Source of the DNA: an uncultured bacterium
GTDB lineage: Bacteria > Patescibacteriota > Gracilibacteria > UBA4473
Reading direction: 5' to 3'
DNA length: 8,262 nt
Assembly (NCBI GenBank): GCA_947311285.1
Contig: CAMZKS010000089.1
Span: forward strand, 1-8,262
The translations under genes were made by a program, and so were the position numbers. This document shows, piece by piece, positions 1 to 6,491 of the stretch. Below the pieces are notes generated by a model, which did not search any database, had not been told where the DNA came from, and worked only from the letters and a program-made list of their open reading frames with translations. How positions within the stretch are numbered: the stretch's first letter is position 1; every line of letters starts with the position of its first letter.

Positions 1-96
1 ATTCCAGTAGACAAGAGGTTTCCCGCAAAACAATTTGATGTTTTTAAGTGGTATCGATTTGCTGCCACATCGAACAGGGATAAAAGCAATAATCAT
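1..96 (-). CDS. Acylneuraminate cytidylyltransferase (NeuA/PseF type), N-terminal fragment cut by window edge
   Basis: Reading leftward from the ATG at 96-94 gives 32 codons that run open off the window edge, beginning MIIAFIPVRCGSKSIPLKN. This is the nucleotide-binding N-terminus of the acylneuraminate cytidylyltransferase family (pattern PxRxGSKxIPxKNI, then GKPL). These enzymes use CTP to activate sialic-acid-like nonulosonates (neuraminic, legionaminic or pseudaminic acid) as CMP-sugars for surface glycans or glycoprotein modification in the cytoplasm. An in-frame TAA lies three codons upstream (105-103), so this ATG is the only reasonable start. No Shine-Dalgarno sequence precedes it. 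The gene is divergent from the MFS gene. The true substrate cannot be judged from 32 residues, and NeuA, PseF and LegF relatives all begin this way. Confidence 0.82.
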   Translation of the reverse strand, partial: MIIAFIPVRCGSKSIPLKNIKLFCGKPLVYWN

Positions 97-118
97 ATAT
101 GGTTAAACGGCTTAAGTA

Positions 119-153
119 ATGCCACATAAAAAAAACCAAAAAAACTACTCACT
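119..153 (+). other. A8 and A7 tracts in a possible upstream extension of the MFS gene (candidate frameshift or slippage site)
   Basis: An ATG at 119 opens a frame (MPHKKNQKNYSL...) that is out of register with the MFS gene by one base and ends at a TGA at 185-187. It crosses runs of eight A (128-135) and seven A (138-144). One extra A in either run would fuse this start to the MFS frame. The fusion would give the short basic leader MPHKKKPKKLLT directly before the first membrane helix, as expected by the positive-inside rule. The cause could be a sequencing or assembly indel, transcriptional slippage, or coincidence with the true start at 154. Confidence 0.4.
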
Positions 154-1263
154 ATGCAAAGTTTTGCCTTGTTGGGGGCGGGATTGATTGGTATATTTTT
201 TCCATTCTTTGTGCAACAGAGCTACAATCTTTTTAATTGGCAAATTGTGGCATGGTTTGCCGCCAGTCAAGCGGCATTTGCTTTGATAGTGTGGCCACTT
301 AACGCTTGGGGAATAAAATTACTTGGAGTGCGGGGAATGGTGCAAATGGGGCTGTTTTGGCAGGCTGTTTTTTATGGGTTGCTTGGGCTTGGATGGGTGA
401 GTGATTTAAGTTTTTGGCTTTTGAGCTTTAGTTTTGTCGTTTATCTCGCTTGTTTTTGGCCTAGTTTTCATTTTTTATCGATCTTGGCCACGAAGGATGG
501 AACGCGTGGAAATTATTTAGGAAACTTTCAAATGCTAGTGGTGGGAGTGAGCTTAGTCACGCCCGTTATAACAGGGTTTTTGCTAGATACAGGCAAAGGG
601 CACTTGGTGCTTTATGGAGCGATAATTTGTTTTGTGTTAGCGATGATTGTGACTAGGCGCTTAAAATCAACAGAAGCCACAATGCACAATTGGTCGGTTT
701 CACAAAATATTTTAAAAAGTACTTTTTGGGCTCGCCCACGGCGATGGGGTTTTATAGCCGATGGAATTATAGGAGATACCATGTGGATTTTATGGCCTCT
801 CTACTTTAAGGCGGTGGTAGGCAGTTTTACCATCATGGGCATAGTGTCATCTGTTACGGCGGCCTTAGAAATTTTTACTTCTAAAATTGTTGGGAAAATA
901 ACCGATAAAATTTCGGCTCAGAAAATGCTGAAATATGGTATTTGGGCTCGTTGGGTGGATGTAAGTTTAAGAGTGATTTATATGAAATGGGCCACCTTGC
1001 CCGTGGTGTTTGGGATTCAGTGGATAGGGGCTATTTTAGGACCAATTTTTCATATATCTTGGGACACACGAATGATGGAAATAGGCGAGGAACACGAGGG
1101 TAAGACGTTGGATTATTTAGTAGTACGTGAAATATTTTTAGGTTTTATTCGCGTCGTGTGGCTCAGTTGGGTGGCGGTGTTACTGATGTATGTGGAAACT
1201 ATCTACTTAGGTTTCGTATTTATTGTGGCTGGTGCGTGGGCTTTTGCCTTTAGAAAGATGTAG
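154..1263 (+). CDS. Major facilitator superfamily-type multi-pass membrane protein
   Basis: A 369-residue, very hydrophobic protein with about 11-12 membrane segments, including roughly residues 4-20, 31-48, 60-80, 85-110, 126-145, 150-167, 205-222, 225-241, 282-300 and 327-366. The sequence GKITDKISAQKML near residues 247-259 resembles the MFS motif-A loop (GxxxDrxxxxxxL), here after a helix of the second half. A polar linker of about 35 residues (168-205) separates the two halves, as in MFS carriers. The likely role is secondary transport across the cytoplasmic membrane, with substrate unknown. The ATG used here leaves only about three residues before the first helix, which is unusually short, and no Shine-Dalgarno or good -10 lies in front of it. 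The real N-terminus may therefore start at 119 through a frameshift. The gene is divergent from the cytidylyltransferase gene and ends five bases before the tRNA terminator. Confidence 0.7.
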   Translation: MQSFALLGAGLIGIFFPFFVQQSYNLFNWQIVAWFAASQAAFALIVWPLNAWGIKLLGVRGMVQMGLFWQAVFYGLLGLGWVSDLSFWLLSFSFVVYLACFWPSFHFLSILATKDGTRGNYLGNFQMLVVGVSLVTPVITGFLLDTGKGHLVLYGAIICFVLAMIVTRRLKSTEATMHNWSVSQNILKSTFWARPRRWGFIADGIIGDTMWILWPLYFKAVVGSFTIMGIVSSVTAALEIFTSKIVGKITDKISAQKMLKYGIWARWVDVSLRVIYMKWATLPVVFGIQWIGAILGPIFHISWDTRMMEIGEEHEGKTLDYLVVREIFLGFIRVVWLSWVAVLLMYVETIYLGFVFIVAGAWAFAFRKM

Positions 1264-1267
1264 GTAC

Positions 1268-1300
1268 AAAAAAACTCCAGATCTGAATCAGATTGAAGTT
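1268..1300 (-). terminator. Intrinsic terminator of tRNA-Tyr
   Basis: On the minus strand AACTTCAATCTG (1300-1289), loop ATT, then CAGATCTGGAGTT (1285-1273) form a 12-bp stem with one G-U pair and one bulged G, followed by seven T (1274-1268). It begins five bases past the tRNA 3' CCA. On the plus strand no T-run follows the stem, so it should not terminate the MFS transcript efficiently. Confidence 0.85.
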
Positions 1301-1304
1301 CTTA

Positions 1305-1389
1305 TGGTGGGCAGGACAGGATTCGAACCTGTGAAGGCTGAGCCGACAGATTTACAGTCTGTTGCGTTTGACCGCTTCGCTACCTACCC
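1305..1389 (-). tRNA. tRNA-Tyr (anticodon GUA), CCA encoded
   Basis: On the minus strand the molecule begins GGGTAGG (1389-1383), which pairs with CCTGCCC near the 3' end (one U-G pair). Discriminator A and a genome-encoded CCA (1307-1305) follow. The D-stem is GCG/CGC. The anticodon arm ACAGA-CTGTAAA-TCTGT carries GTA, reading Tyr UAU/UAC codons. A longer variable arm (GGC-TCA-GCC) makes it class II, as expected for bacterial tRNA-Tyr. The T-arm ACAGG-TTCGAAT-CCTGT is canonical. It lies alone between the convergent MFS and SpoU genes, with its own predicted promoter and terminator. Confidence 0.97.
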
Positions 1390-1428
1390 ATCTTTTTGAT
1401 TGTCTAAAAATTCATCTAGACGCCTGCG

Positions 1429-1456
1429 AGTCTAAGAAGCTCTAAAAAATTGTCAA
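1429..1456 (-). promoter_or_regulatory. Predicted promoter of tRNA-Tyr
   Basis: On the minus strand a perfect -35 TTGACA (1456-1451) is followed after 16 bp by TAGACT (1434-1429; 4 of 6 to TATAAT). The predicted start near 1422 would give a 5' leader of about 33 nt for RNase P removal. It lies just past the stop codon of the SpoU gene. Confidence 0.5.
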
Positions 1457-1460
1457 TCAC

Positions 1461-1904
1461 TTACAGTTGATACAAAGCCACACCAGTCGCAATCGATACA
1501 TTTAACGACCCTTTCTGGCCTCGCATCGGTATTTCTAGGTGTTCATCACACTCCTTTAGTAATTCTTGGCTTACGCCCTCCACCTCGTTGCCAACTATGA
1601 GAGCGATGTTTTGGTCTTCATTGTGGTAATTCAATAAATCAACCGATTGGCTTGTTTGCTCTAAAGCTAAAATTTTAAACCCGTCAGCCTTTAGTTTTGT
1701 AACACAATCAAGCGGTTCTGGGTTATGTTCCCACGCTAAAAACTCTTCAGCACCCAAAGAAACCTTTTCAATGCGGCGATCTGGTGGACAGCCTGTGTAT
1801 CCAGTAAGGTAAACTTTATCCCAACCGGCGCCATCGGCGGTACGCAGAATAGATCCGACATTGTGCAAACTTCGTAAATTTTCTAAAATTATTACTTTCA
1901 TCAT
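1461..1904 (-). CDS. SpoU/TrmH-family (SPOUT) RNA 2'-O-methyltransferase
   Basis: A 147-residue single-domain SPOUT protein. All three SpoU motifs are visible: motif 1 NxGSILRTADGAG (N15, G17, R21), motif 2 ALIVGNEVEGVS (residues 101-112), and motif 3 LEIPMRGQKGSLNVSIA (residues 123-139). The last two build the trefoil-knot S-adenosylmethionine site, and R21 is the family's catalytic arginine. It is expected to methylate a ribose 2'-OH in tRNA or rRNA. It lacks the extra N-terminal RNA-binding domain of TrmH/RlmB, so its size is TrmL-like, but the target base cannot be assigned. The start is a double ATG (1904 and 1901). No Shine-Dalgarno is present. A -10-like TATATT (1915-1910) lies five bases upstream in very AT-rich DNA. 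It follows the rpmB terminator, so it is probably its own unit or a read-through product. Confidence 0.88.
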   Translation of the reverse strand: MMKVIILENLRSLHNVGSILRTADGAGWDKVYLTGYTGCPPDRRIEKVSLGAEEFLAWEHNPEPLDCVTKLKADGFKILALEQTSQSVDLLNYHNEDQNIALIVGNEVEGVSQELLKECDEHLEIPMRGQKGSLNVSIATGVALYQL

Positions 1905-1916
1905 ATATTAATATAT

Positions 1917-1941
1917 AAAAAAACCTCGCAAGCGCGAGGTT
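1917..1941 (-). terminator. Intrinsic terminator after rpmB
   Basis: On the minus strand AACCTCGC - GCTT - GCGAGGTT form a perfect 8-bp stem (1941-1934 with 1929-1922). The T-run covers 1923-1917, seven T in all, overlapping the stem foot. It lies 33 bases past the rpmB stop and in front of the SpoU gene. Confidence 0.9.
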
Positions 1942-1973
1942 TTAAATTTAAAATTTTAAGAAGAGACTAGAAT

Positions 1974-2327
1974 CTAAGCAGATTCTCCAGCGGCTTTTGC
2001 TTCTTCAGCTTTAGTCGCTTCAAGTTCTTTCTTTTGTTTAGGCGTTAATTTTTCTTTTTTAACGTGCTTTCCTTCACCGGCTTTATGAGCCACCCCTTTA
2101 GTCGCTTTAGCTGGATCTACTTTAGCCGCTCCTTGAGCCGCCCATTTTTTCAAAGTTCGAATCGCTTTCGCAGATAATTTCATTTTTTCTACTCGACCCG
2201 TTTCAGGGTTGAACATTTTTTTAACAAACAGATTAGGTCTAAAAGTTCGTTTAGTCGCTTTCATACTGAAAGGACGATTGTTTCCTGCTGTTGTTTTTTT
2301 ACCGGTAAGTTGACACACTCGAGCCAT
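1974..2327 (-). CDS. rpmB: 50S ribosomal protein bL28 with a long basic C-terminal extension
   Basis: The start MARVCQLTGKKTTAGNN, followed by TKRTFRPNL, is diagnostic of bL28, a large-subunit protein. From the ATG at 2327 the protein is 117 residues. Most bL28 proteins are about 60-80 residues. The conserved core spans about residues 1-62. The remaining roughly 55 residues (63-117) are Lys/Ala/Glu-rich and low complexity, probably a helical or disordered rRNA-binding tail. An in-frame ATG 13 codons upstream (2366) is rejected because the family begins exactly at MARVC and the predicted promoter (2351-2378) overlaps the longer version. Only one Cys is present, so this is not the four-Cys zinc form. 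The leader of about 17 nt has no Shine-Dalgarno. A strong terminator follows. Confidence 0.95.
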   Translation of the reverse strand: MARVCQLTGKKTTAGNNRPFSMKATKRTFRPNLFVKKMFNPETGRVEKMKLSAKAIRTLKKWAAQGAAKVDPAKATKGVAHKAGEGKHVKKEKLTPKQKKELEATKAEEAKAAGESA

Positions 2328-2350
2328 AATATTTACGTTAAATCTAGCCG

Positions 2351-2378
2351 ATCGTATGCGAAACACGCCTTACGTCAA
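2351..2378 (-). promoter_or_regulatory. Predicted promoter of rpmB
   Basis: On the minus strand TTGACG (2378-2373; 5 of 6) is followed after 16 bp by TACGAT (2356-2351; 4 of 6). The predicted start near 2344 gives a leader of about 17 nt. The -35 box lies inside the last codons of the upstream YgjV-like gene, so rpmB can be expressed independently of it. Confidence 0.5.
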
Positions 2379-2924
2379 GTTTTTGCCTCTTCTAATATAG
2401 TAACGGTAAAATCCTAAGATGTTACTGAGCAAGAACACACTTTCTAAAAAAATTCCGGCAGGTGTAAAAATTAAAACGTTAAAACTAATCCAGATAGACG
2501 TCCCGAGCATCGTCCAAAGGCGAAGAGTTTTGTCGCTGGGTCTAAAAGCGGCGTAATTAAAAATAATGTTGGCAACGATGGCGATTAGATCAATTGGCTT
2601 TTCGTAAAGAAGGCCACCAAGTAGTAAGACTAAGGCCATAAAGCCCCACATGAATTTGGGATTCGTAGAAAAAATAGAAGTAAAAAACCGCAACGTGGCT
2701 AAGTAAATTAGAATACCGGCGGTATATTCTTCTAGTAATATTAGATGAGTACCAATAAAAATAGTAGAGACGGTAAGCCATATCAAAATAATGTGCCGCT
2801 GCTTGCATTGCCATGAAACTAAATCACAACCGAGTGCAAAAATCATTAAACCCTGAGACACCCAAAAGGCATTCCAGCCAAAATCTGGTGCTTGTGAAAA
2901 GTAGATTTGAATTGATTCGAGCAT
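2370..2924 (-). CDS. YgjV-family multi-pass inner membrane protein
   Basis: A 184-residue hydrophobic protein with about six or seven membrane helices (roughly 17-36, 44-64, 67-85, 92-107, 111-127, 137-153, 158-175). A basic C-terminus (YIRRGKNLT) is probably cytoplasmic. Length, helix spacing and the N-terminal pattern WVSQGLMIFALGCDLVSWQCKQRH resemble the bacterial inner-membrane YgjV family, which is widespread and has no established biochemical role. The assignment rests on overall pattern and not on catalytic residues, so it is tentative. The gene starts 50 bp after trpD. A promoter with an ATG at the predicted transcription start precedes it, so it may be a separate unit. Confidence 0.6.
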   Translation of the reverse strand: MLESIQIYFSQAPDFGWNAFWVSQGLMIFALGCDLVSWQCKQRHIILIWLTVSTIFIGTHLILLEEYTAGILIYLATLRFFTSIFSTNPKFMWGFMALVLLLGGLLYEKPIDLIAIVANIIFNYAAFRPSDKTLRLWTMLGTSIWISFNVLIFTPAGIFLESVFLLSNILGFYRYYIRRGKNLT

Positions 2925-2930
2925 GTAACG

Positions 2931-2958
2931 AATCTACTTAAAACTAAGCCCATGTCAT
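2931..2958 (-). promoter_or_regulatory. Predicted leaderless promoter of the YgjV-like gene
   Basis: On the minus strand ATGACA (2958-2953; 5 of 6 to TTGACA) is followed after 16 bp by TAGATT (2936-2931; 4 of 6). Six bases separate the -10 from the ATG at 2924, so transcription would begin at the start codon itself. It lies in the 50-bp gap behind trpD. Confidence 0.4.
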
Positions 2959-2974
2959 CAGAAGTCTCTTAATC

Positions 2975-3841
2975 CTAAAACAGAGCAAAAAACTCATCGG
3001 CAATATGTTCGTTTAACCCTAAAAAATCTTGTTGGGATTTTGAGGCCGTTCCGTCAATTAGCATTTTTAAAATTAATTGATTTTGTTCGATGCTGCCACC
3101 AGCTAAATCTGCAAAATTTGTAACACTTTTAAAACCGTAATCTTCAGGGAAAAAGGCACCGCTGTGCACTTTATTATCACCAGTTCGGGCCATCCAAAAC
3201 TTAGTAAGTCCTCCAATAGAAACATCATCAAGTCCAAAAGCGGTATCATGAACAATCACCGCGTTTTTTCCGAGATGGGCACAAACTTCGGCTAATTTTT
3301 CACCAACTTTCAAACTAGACACGCCAATCATTTGAGCGGTTAAGGGGACAGGATTAAGTAATGGCCCTAGGTAATTAAAAATAGTGGGATGCGGTATGGA
3401 TTGGCGAATAGGCGCTAAAGCTTTCAGCGCTGGATGAAAGGCCGGAGCAAACACAAAGCTTAAGTTTTTTTCTGTCAGTTGTTGCTTCACTTTTTCTGGG
3501 GTATCACCGACCGGCAGTTTTAAGTTTCCAATCACATCAAAACTGCCCACTCGCCCCGAAGCGGCCTTATTACCGTGTTTGGCAATGCAGTATTTTTTAG
3601 AGAGTTTAATCGCCAACGCCGTCGATAAATTAATGCGTGACTTGCCACTGCCACCGGTACCACAAATATCAAACACTTTTTTAGCGATGGGCGGTACTTT
3701 TGTTTTTCGAATTTCTAGTTCGGTTACAAATTCTAAAATGTCAGACACCGTTTCCCCACGTTCGTGTAATGCTACCAGCATAGATTTAACCGCTTTGGGT
3801 TTTGTTTCTGCGTTATCGAGGATAAATTGAACAGTATTCAT
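2975..3841 (-). CDS. trpD: Anthranilate phosphoribosyltransferase
   Basis: It joins anthranilate and PRPP to give N-(5'-phosphoribosyl)-anthranilate, step two of tryptophan synthesis, in the cytoplasm. The order of motifs is an N-terminal helical domain (1-55), then a phosphoribosyl-binding loop GTGGSGKSRINLST (61-74), KHGNKAASGRVGS (88-100), HPALKALAPIR with the anthranilate-site Arg146, and FNYLGPLLNP (155-164). GLDD (203-206) stands where most family members have the Mg-binding GLDE. Two oddities stand out. The usual GTGGD loop aspartate is Ser65. The protein is also short at 288 residues against about 330-345, lacking most of the C-terminal helices that normally follow the last glycine-rich segment. 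The stop TAG is followed shortly by an in-frame TAA. It is 46 bp behind trpG and the last trp gene here. Confidence 0.93.
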   Translation of the reverse strand: MNTVQFILDNAETKPKAVKSMLVALHERGETVSDILEFVTELEIRKTKVPPIAKKVFDICGTGGSGKSRINLSTALAIKLSKKYCIAKHGNKAASGRVGSFDVIGNLKLPVGDTPEKVKQQLTEKNLSFVFAPAFHPALKALAPIRQSIPHPTIFNYLGPLLNPVPLTAQMIGVSSLKVGEKLAEVCAHLGKNAVIVHDTAFGLDDVSIGGLTKFWMARTGDNKVHSGAFFPEDYGFKSVTNFADLAGGSIEQNQLILKMLIDGTASKSQQDFLGLNEHIADEFFALF

Positions 3842-3863
3842 TTATAAGGTTGTTTAATCTATT

Positions 3864-3875
3864 AAGACCGGTCTT
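3864..3875. repeat. 12-bp perfect palindrome between trpG and trpD
   Basis: AAGACCGGTCTT reads identically on both strands, in the 46-bp trpG-trpD gap. It contains ACCGGT, which is also found in the predicted trp operator, but lacks that operator's TTAA centre and outer arms. It could be a small mRNA hairpin or a protein site. No T-run follows on the minus strand, so it is not a terminator. Confidence 0.4.
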
Positions 3876-3887
3876 TAAATTAATATG

Positions 3888-4472
3888 TCATGCGTTTATA
3901 AAATTTTCTAAAATCTTCATGCCGTCCTTCGTTCCAATCGATTCTGGGTGAAACTGCACGCCAAATAGTTTTTCATCTGGTTTTTCAAAGGCCATAATAT
4001 GTTGCTCGGCATCATCCGTTGCCGCGGTCACTTTAAGTAACGGGTCAAAACTGTTCGGCTCAATCACCATGGAGTGGTAGCGCATACCCTCAAACGTATC
4101 TTCAAAATTTTTAAATAGGCCGGATTTATCTAACACTTTCATGGGCCATCGTTTGCCGTGTTGGGGGGCAATTTTAATAATGTTACCACCAAAAATTTGT
4201 CCCATCATTTGGTGTCCTAAACAAACCCCTAAAATGGGAATCTGTGCTCGAAAATGATTAAACAGTTCTGGACCAACCCCAACGTCGTCGGGGTTTTCAA
4301 CGGTTCCAGGGCCGGGAGAAAAGACTAAGTAATCAAGATTTAGGGCTTTGGCCTCATCAAGCGTAACTTTATCATTCCTCTTTACCAACACCTCTAAACC
4401 TAAGGTCTGGAAATATTGCACTAAGTTGTAAGTGAAGGAATCGTAGTTATCGATGAGAAGCAGTTTTTTCAT
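3888..4472 (-). CDS. trpG: Anthranilate synthase component II (glutamine amidotransferase)
   Basis: A 194-residue class I glutamine amidotransferase that releases ammonia from glutamine and passes it to TrpE. It begins LLLIDNYDSFTYNLVQY. The oxyanion strand is SPGPG (52-56), and the nucleophile Cys84 lies in GVCLGHQ. GKRWPM and MRYHSMVIEP follow, and His175-Pro-Glu177 (QFHPES) completes the triad. Length and motifs are typical of a stand-alone TrpG; a PabA role in folate synthesis cannot be excluded by sequence, but trpE and trpD neighbours favour tryptophan. Its ATG overlaps the stop of the preceding gene in TAATG, indicating translational coupling. It ends in TGA, which shows that TGA acts as a stop here. 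Confidence 0.95.
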   Translation of the reverse strand: MKKLLLIDNYDSFTYNLVQYFQTLGLEVLVKRNDKVTLDEAKALNLDYLVFSPGPGTVENPDDVGVGPELFNHFRAQIPILGVCLGHQMMGQIFGGNIIKIAPQHGKRWPMKVLDKSGLFKNFEDTFEGMRYHSMVIEPNSFDPLLKVTAATDDAEQHIMAFEKPDEKLFGVQFHPESIGTKDGMKILENFINA

Positions 4473-5104
4473 TAGTTTTTTAAAGTATATTCGGCGGATT
4501 TGATTTTACTAAGCTCCGATCCTTGCCATTTGGCTTTTCCAAGCCGTAGGGTGTTAAAAGTGAAGTTCATCGGTTCAAAATTTCTCGCAGTATCAACTTT
4601 AAGTGGTTGTGCGACGTGGACCCCGTAAGCAAGAGAAATGTGCGGTAGGTAGTTTGCGTATCTAAACTCTGGGTGTTGTGAGAACGGAATCTCAGTACAG
4701 AGTGTCTCATGTAATTGTTGTAAACGTCCAGATATATCATGAATTTCGGCCCAAAGGGTATTGGGGAAAACATTGAAATTTTCAACGGTAAGCTCAAATT
4801 GAGGCGTTTGGGCGGTTATGCTCTCAAGTGTTTTTTTCATGAAGGCTACGTCATTTTTTTGAAAATGGGTTCCAAGTCTTCCGGGCAAGGTTACGGTTAG
4901 GTACAAGTCTTCAGTCTTGATCCACTGACCCTTTTCAAGCGCTAAATCCGTTTTAAATTTTTGTCCTAATTTAAATAATCTCTGGGCAATCTTGAGGGGT
5001 AATGGAGCTTCTATATAGTAACAAAAATCAGCTTCTTGTTCCCAATCAGTTTGGCCGAATAAGGCCACATTTTTGTTCCAATTTTCTTTGAATTTTTCAG
5101 TCAT
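4472..5104 (-). CDS. Degenerate 2H (2'-5' RNA ligase/cyclic phosphodiesterase-like) protein inside the trp operon
   Basis: A 210-residue protein with the layout of the 2H phosphoesterase fold. The first motif region is DLYLTVTLPG (67-75), a middle strand is ENFNVFPNTLWAEI (108-121), and the second motif region is YLPHISLAYG (152-161). Family members carry two HxT/S motifs. Here the second (His155-x-Ser157) is intact, but the first has Tyr68 in place of His (YLT). Classic activity on 2',3'- or other cyclic phosphates would therefore be impaired or altered. It starts 28 bp after trpE and its stop overlaps the trpG ATG (TAATG), so it is made together with the anthranilate synthase subunits. I know of no standard trp-operon role for it. 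Family assignment is from motifs and is moderately sure; function is unknown. Confidence 0.65.
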   Translation of the reverse strand: MTEKFKENWNKNVALFGQTDWEQEADFCYYIEAPLPLKIAQRLFKLGQKFKTDLALEKGQWIKTEDLYLTVTLPGRLGTHFQKNDVAFMKKTLESITAQTPQFELTVENFNVFPNTLWAEIHDISGRLQQLHETLCTEIPFSQHPEFRYANYLPHISLAYGVHVAQPLKVDTARNFEPMNFTFNTLRLGKAKWQGSELSKIKSAEYTLKN

Positions 5105-5132
5105 AATTTTGTTTTAGTAAAGCCGCATCAGC

Positions 5133-6491
5133 TTACAAATTTCGGAGCCCATAGTTAAAAATTTTACATAGACTCTTCGCTTTATTATGCACTTCTAACC
5201 ATTCTTTCTTTGGGGCGGAATCTTGCACCACGCCGGCCCCAGTACGAAAACGGGCCACTCCATCTTTTAAGAAAAAAGACCTAATAGCGATACAAAGTTC
5301 CATATTTCCGTCGGCAGAAAAATAGCCCATGGCACCACCGTATAAATTTCTGGGTGAAGGTTCAAAGCCTTGAATCAGCTTTATGGCTCTCATTTTTGGG
5401 GCCCCACTAAGCGTGCCGGCGGGGAAAATAGCTTGAAAAAAATCAACCGCGTCAAAATCCGTTTTAAGTTGGCCTTGAATGTCGGATACCAAATGCATAA
5501 CGTTAGCAAAAAAGCGGCCGTATTTTTCTTTCACTACTTTAATTGAATTCGTTTCACACACTTTCCCTAAATCGTTGCGACCTAAATCAAGCAACATGTC
5601 ATGTTCCGCATTTTCTTTCGGGTCACTGGCCATCTCTGCTAATATGGTTTGATCCTGTTTGATCGTCTTTCCGCGGTAACGAGTACCCGCAATGGGTGCG
5701 TAAGTAACGGTTTGCCCTCGCTTTGAACCGAGAATTTCTGGACTAGCGCCACACACTTGTCCGTGTTCAGCAAAATCGTAAAAAACTAAATGAGTTGTCG
5801 GTTCAACAACTCTTAAAATGGAATAAAAATCGATACCATCCAAGCCTTTAACGTCTCGCTTAAAGCCATTACTAATAATCATTTGGAAAATCTCTCCGTC
5901 GAGTATTTTTTGTTGAGCGAGTTTTATTTTTGCGGTAAACTCAGCATTTGTTTGTTCCGATTCAAAATTAGAAAAATCGGCGTAATCTTCATTTTTAAGC
6001 GCGTCTAGATCCACAATGGAGTCTGCTATTTTTCTGGCCGCATTAATAATGGATTGGTTGATAGTGCTGAACGAACTTTTGTCTCCAGTAGTTTGAATAG
6101 CAAATATTTTTTTATCGGCGTGATCAAAAGCGAAAAAGTGTGAAAACTCATAAAAAATGGCATGCGGATCGGGGCTTTTTTGGGAGCTAGCTAAGTTTGG
6201 CTCTATTTCATCAAATACTTCCCAGTTGAAAAATCCAACGAGCCCACCGGAGAAAGGAAAGCTTTTGGGAAAGGTTTTGGACTTCGCAATCGCGATTTTT
6301 AGTTTGGAGAAAGTGTTGTCTTTTGAAACGACTTCTTGCACCGGAGATGCCGCAATGAGTGAAAACTGATTATGGTCATCTTGCATCGCAGATTCAAGCA
6401 TCGCACACGGCGCGCCAAAGTGCTCACGCATGGCTTTAAACACCGATATGGGCGTCAGTTCCGATTCATAATCAAATACTTCTAATAACAT
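5133..6491 (-). CDS. trpE: Anthranilate synthase component I
   Basis: A 452-residue chorismate-utilising enzyme converting chorismate plus ammonia (from TrpG) to anthranilate and pyruvate. The N-terminal domain carries the LES signature (32-34) of the tryptophan feedback site. The catalytic domain shows GEIFQMI (199-205), TYAPIAGTRYRG (263-274), the Mg-binding glutamates E293/E296 in KENAEHDM, DLGRNDLGKV (302-311), the catalytic H333, FPAGTLSGAPKMRAI (356-370) with T360, RTGAGVV (416-422), and the second glutamate pair E430/E433 before NKA. TrpE is somewhat shorter than usual (often about 470-520) but no motif is missing. PabB is the main alternative; the LES motif and the trpR/trpG/trpD context favour TrpE. 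Its ATG overlaps the trpR stop in TAATG. Confidence 0.95.
   Translation of the reverse strand: MLLEVFDYESELTPISVFKAMREHFGAPCAMLESAMQDDHNQFSLIAASPVQEVVSKDNTFSKLKIAIAKSKTFPKSFPFSGGLVGFFNWEVFDEIEPNLASSQKSPDPHAIFYEFSHFFAFDHADKKIFAIQTTGDKSSFSTINQSIINAARKIADSIVDLDALKNEDYADFSNFESEQTNAEFTAKIKLAQQKILDGEIFQMIISNGFKRDVKGLDGIDFYSILRVVEPTTHLVFYDFAEHGQVCGASPEILGSKRGQTVTYAPIAGTRYRGKTIKQDQTILAEMASDPKENAEHDMLLDLGRNDLGKVCETNSIKVVKEKYGRFFANVMHLVSDIQGQLKTDFDAVDFFQAIFPAGTLSGAPKMRAIKLIQGFEPSPRNLYGGAMGYFSADGNMELCIAIRSFFLKDGVARFRTGAGVVQDSAPKKEWLEVHNKAKSLCKIFNYGLRNL

Noticed and set aside
1..129. Rightward open frame at the left edge
   Set aside because: The opposite strand encodes a clear NeuA-type N-terminus, while the plus-strand translation matches nothing recognisable.
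1411..1434. Hairpin after the SpoU gene as terminator
   Set aside because: The stem around AGAC...GTCT is imperfect and the T5 lies several bases away; the region is better explained as the tRNA promoter.
2328..2366. Longer bL28 start at 2366
   Set aside because: The family begins at MARVC (2327), and the predicted promoter overlaps the extra 13 codons.
3888..3890. Recoded UGA (Gly or Trp)
   Set aside because: trpG ends at its normal family length on TGA, and no gene in the window reads through TGA.
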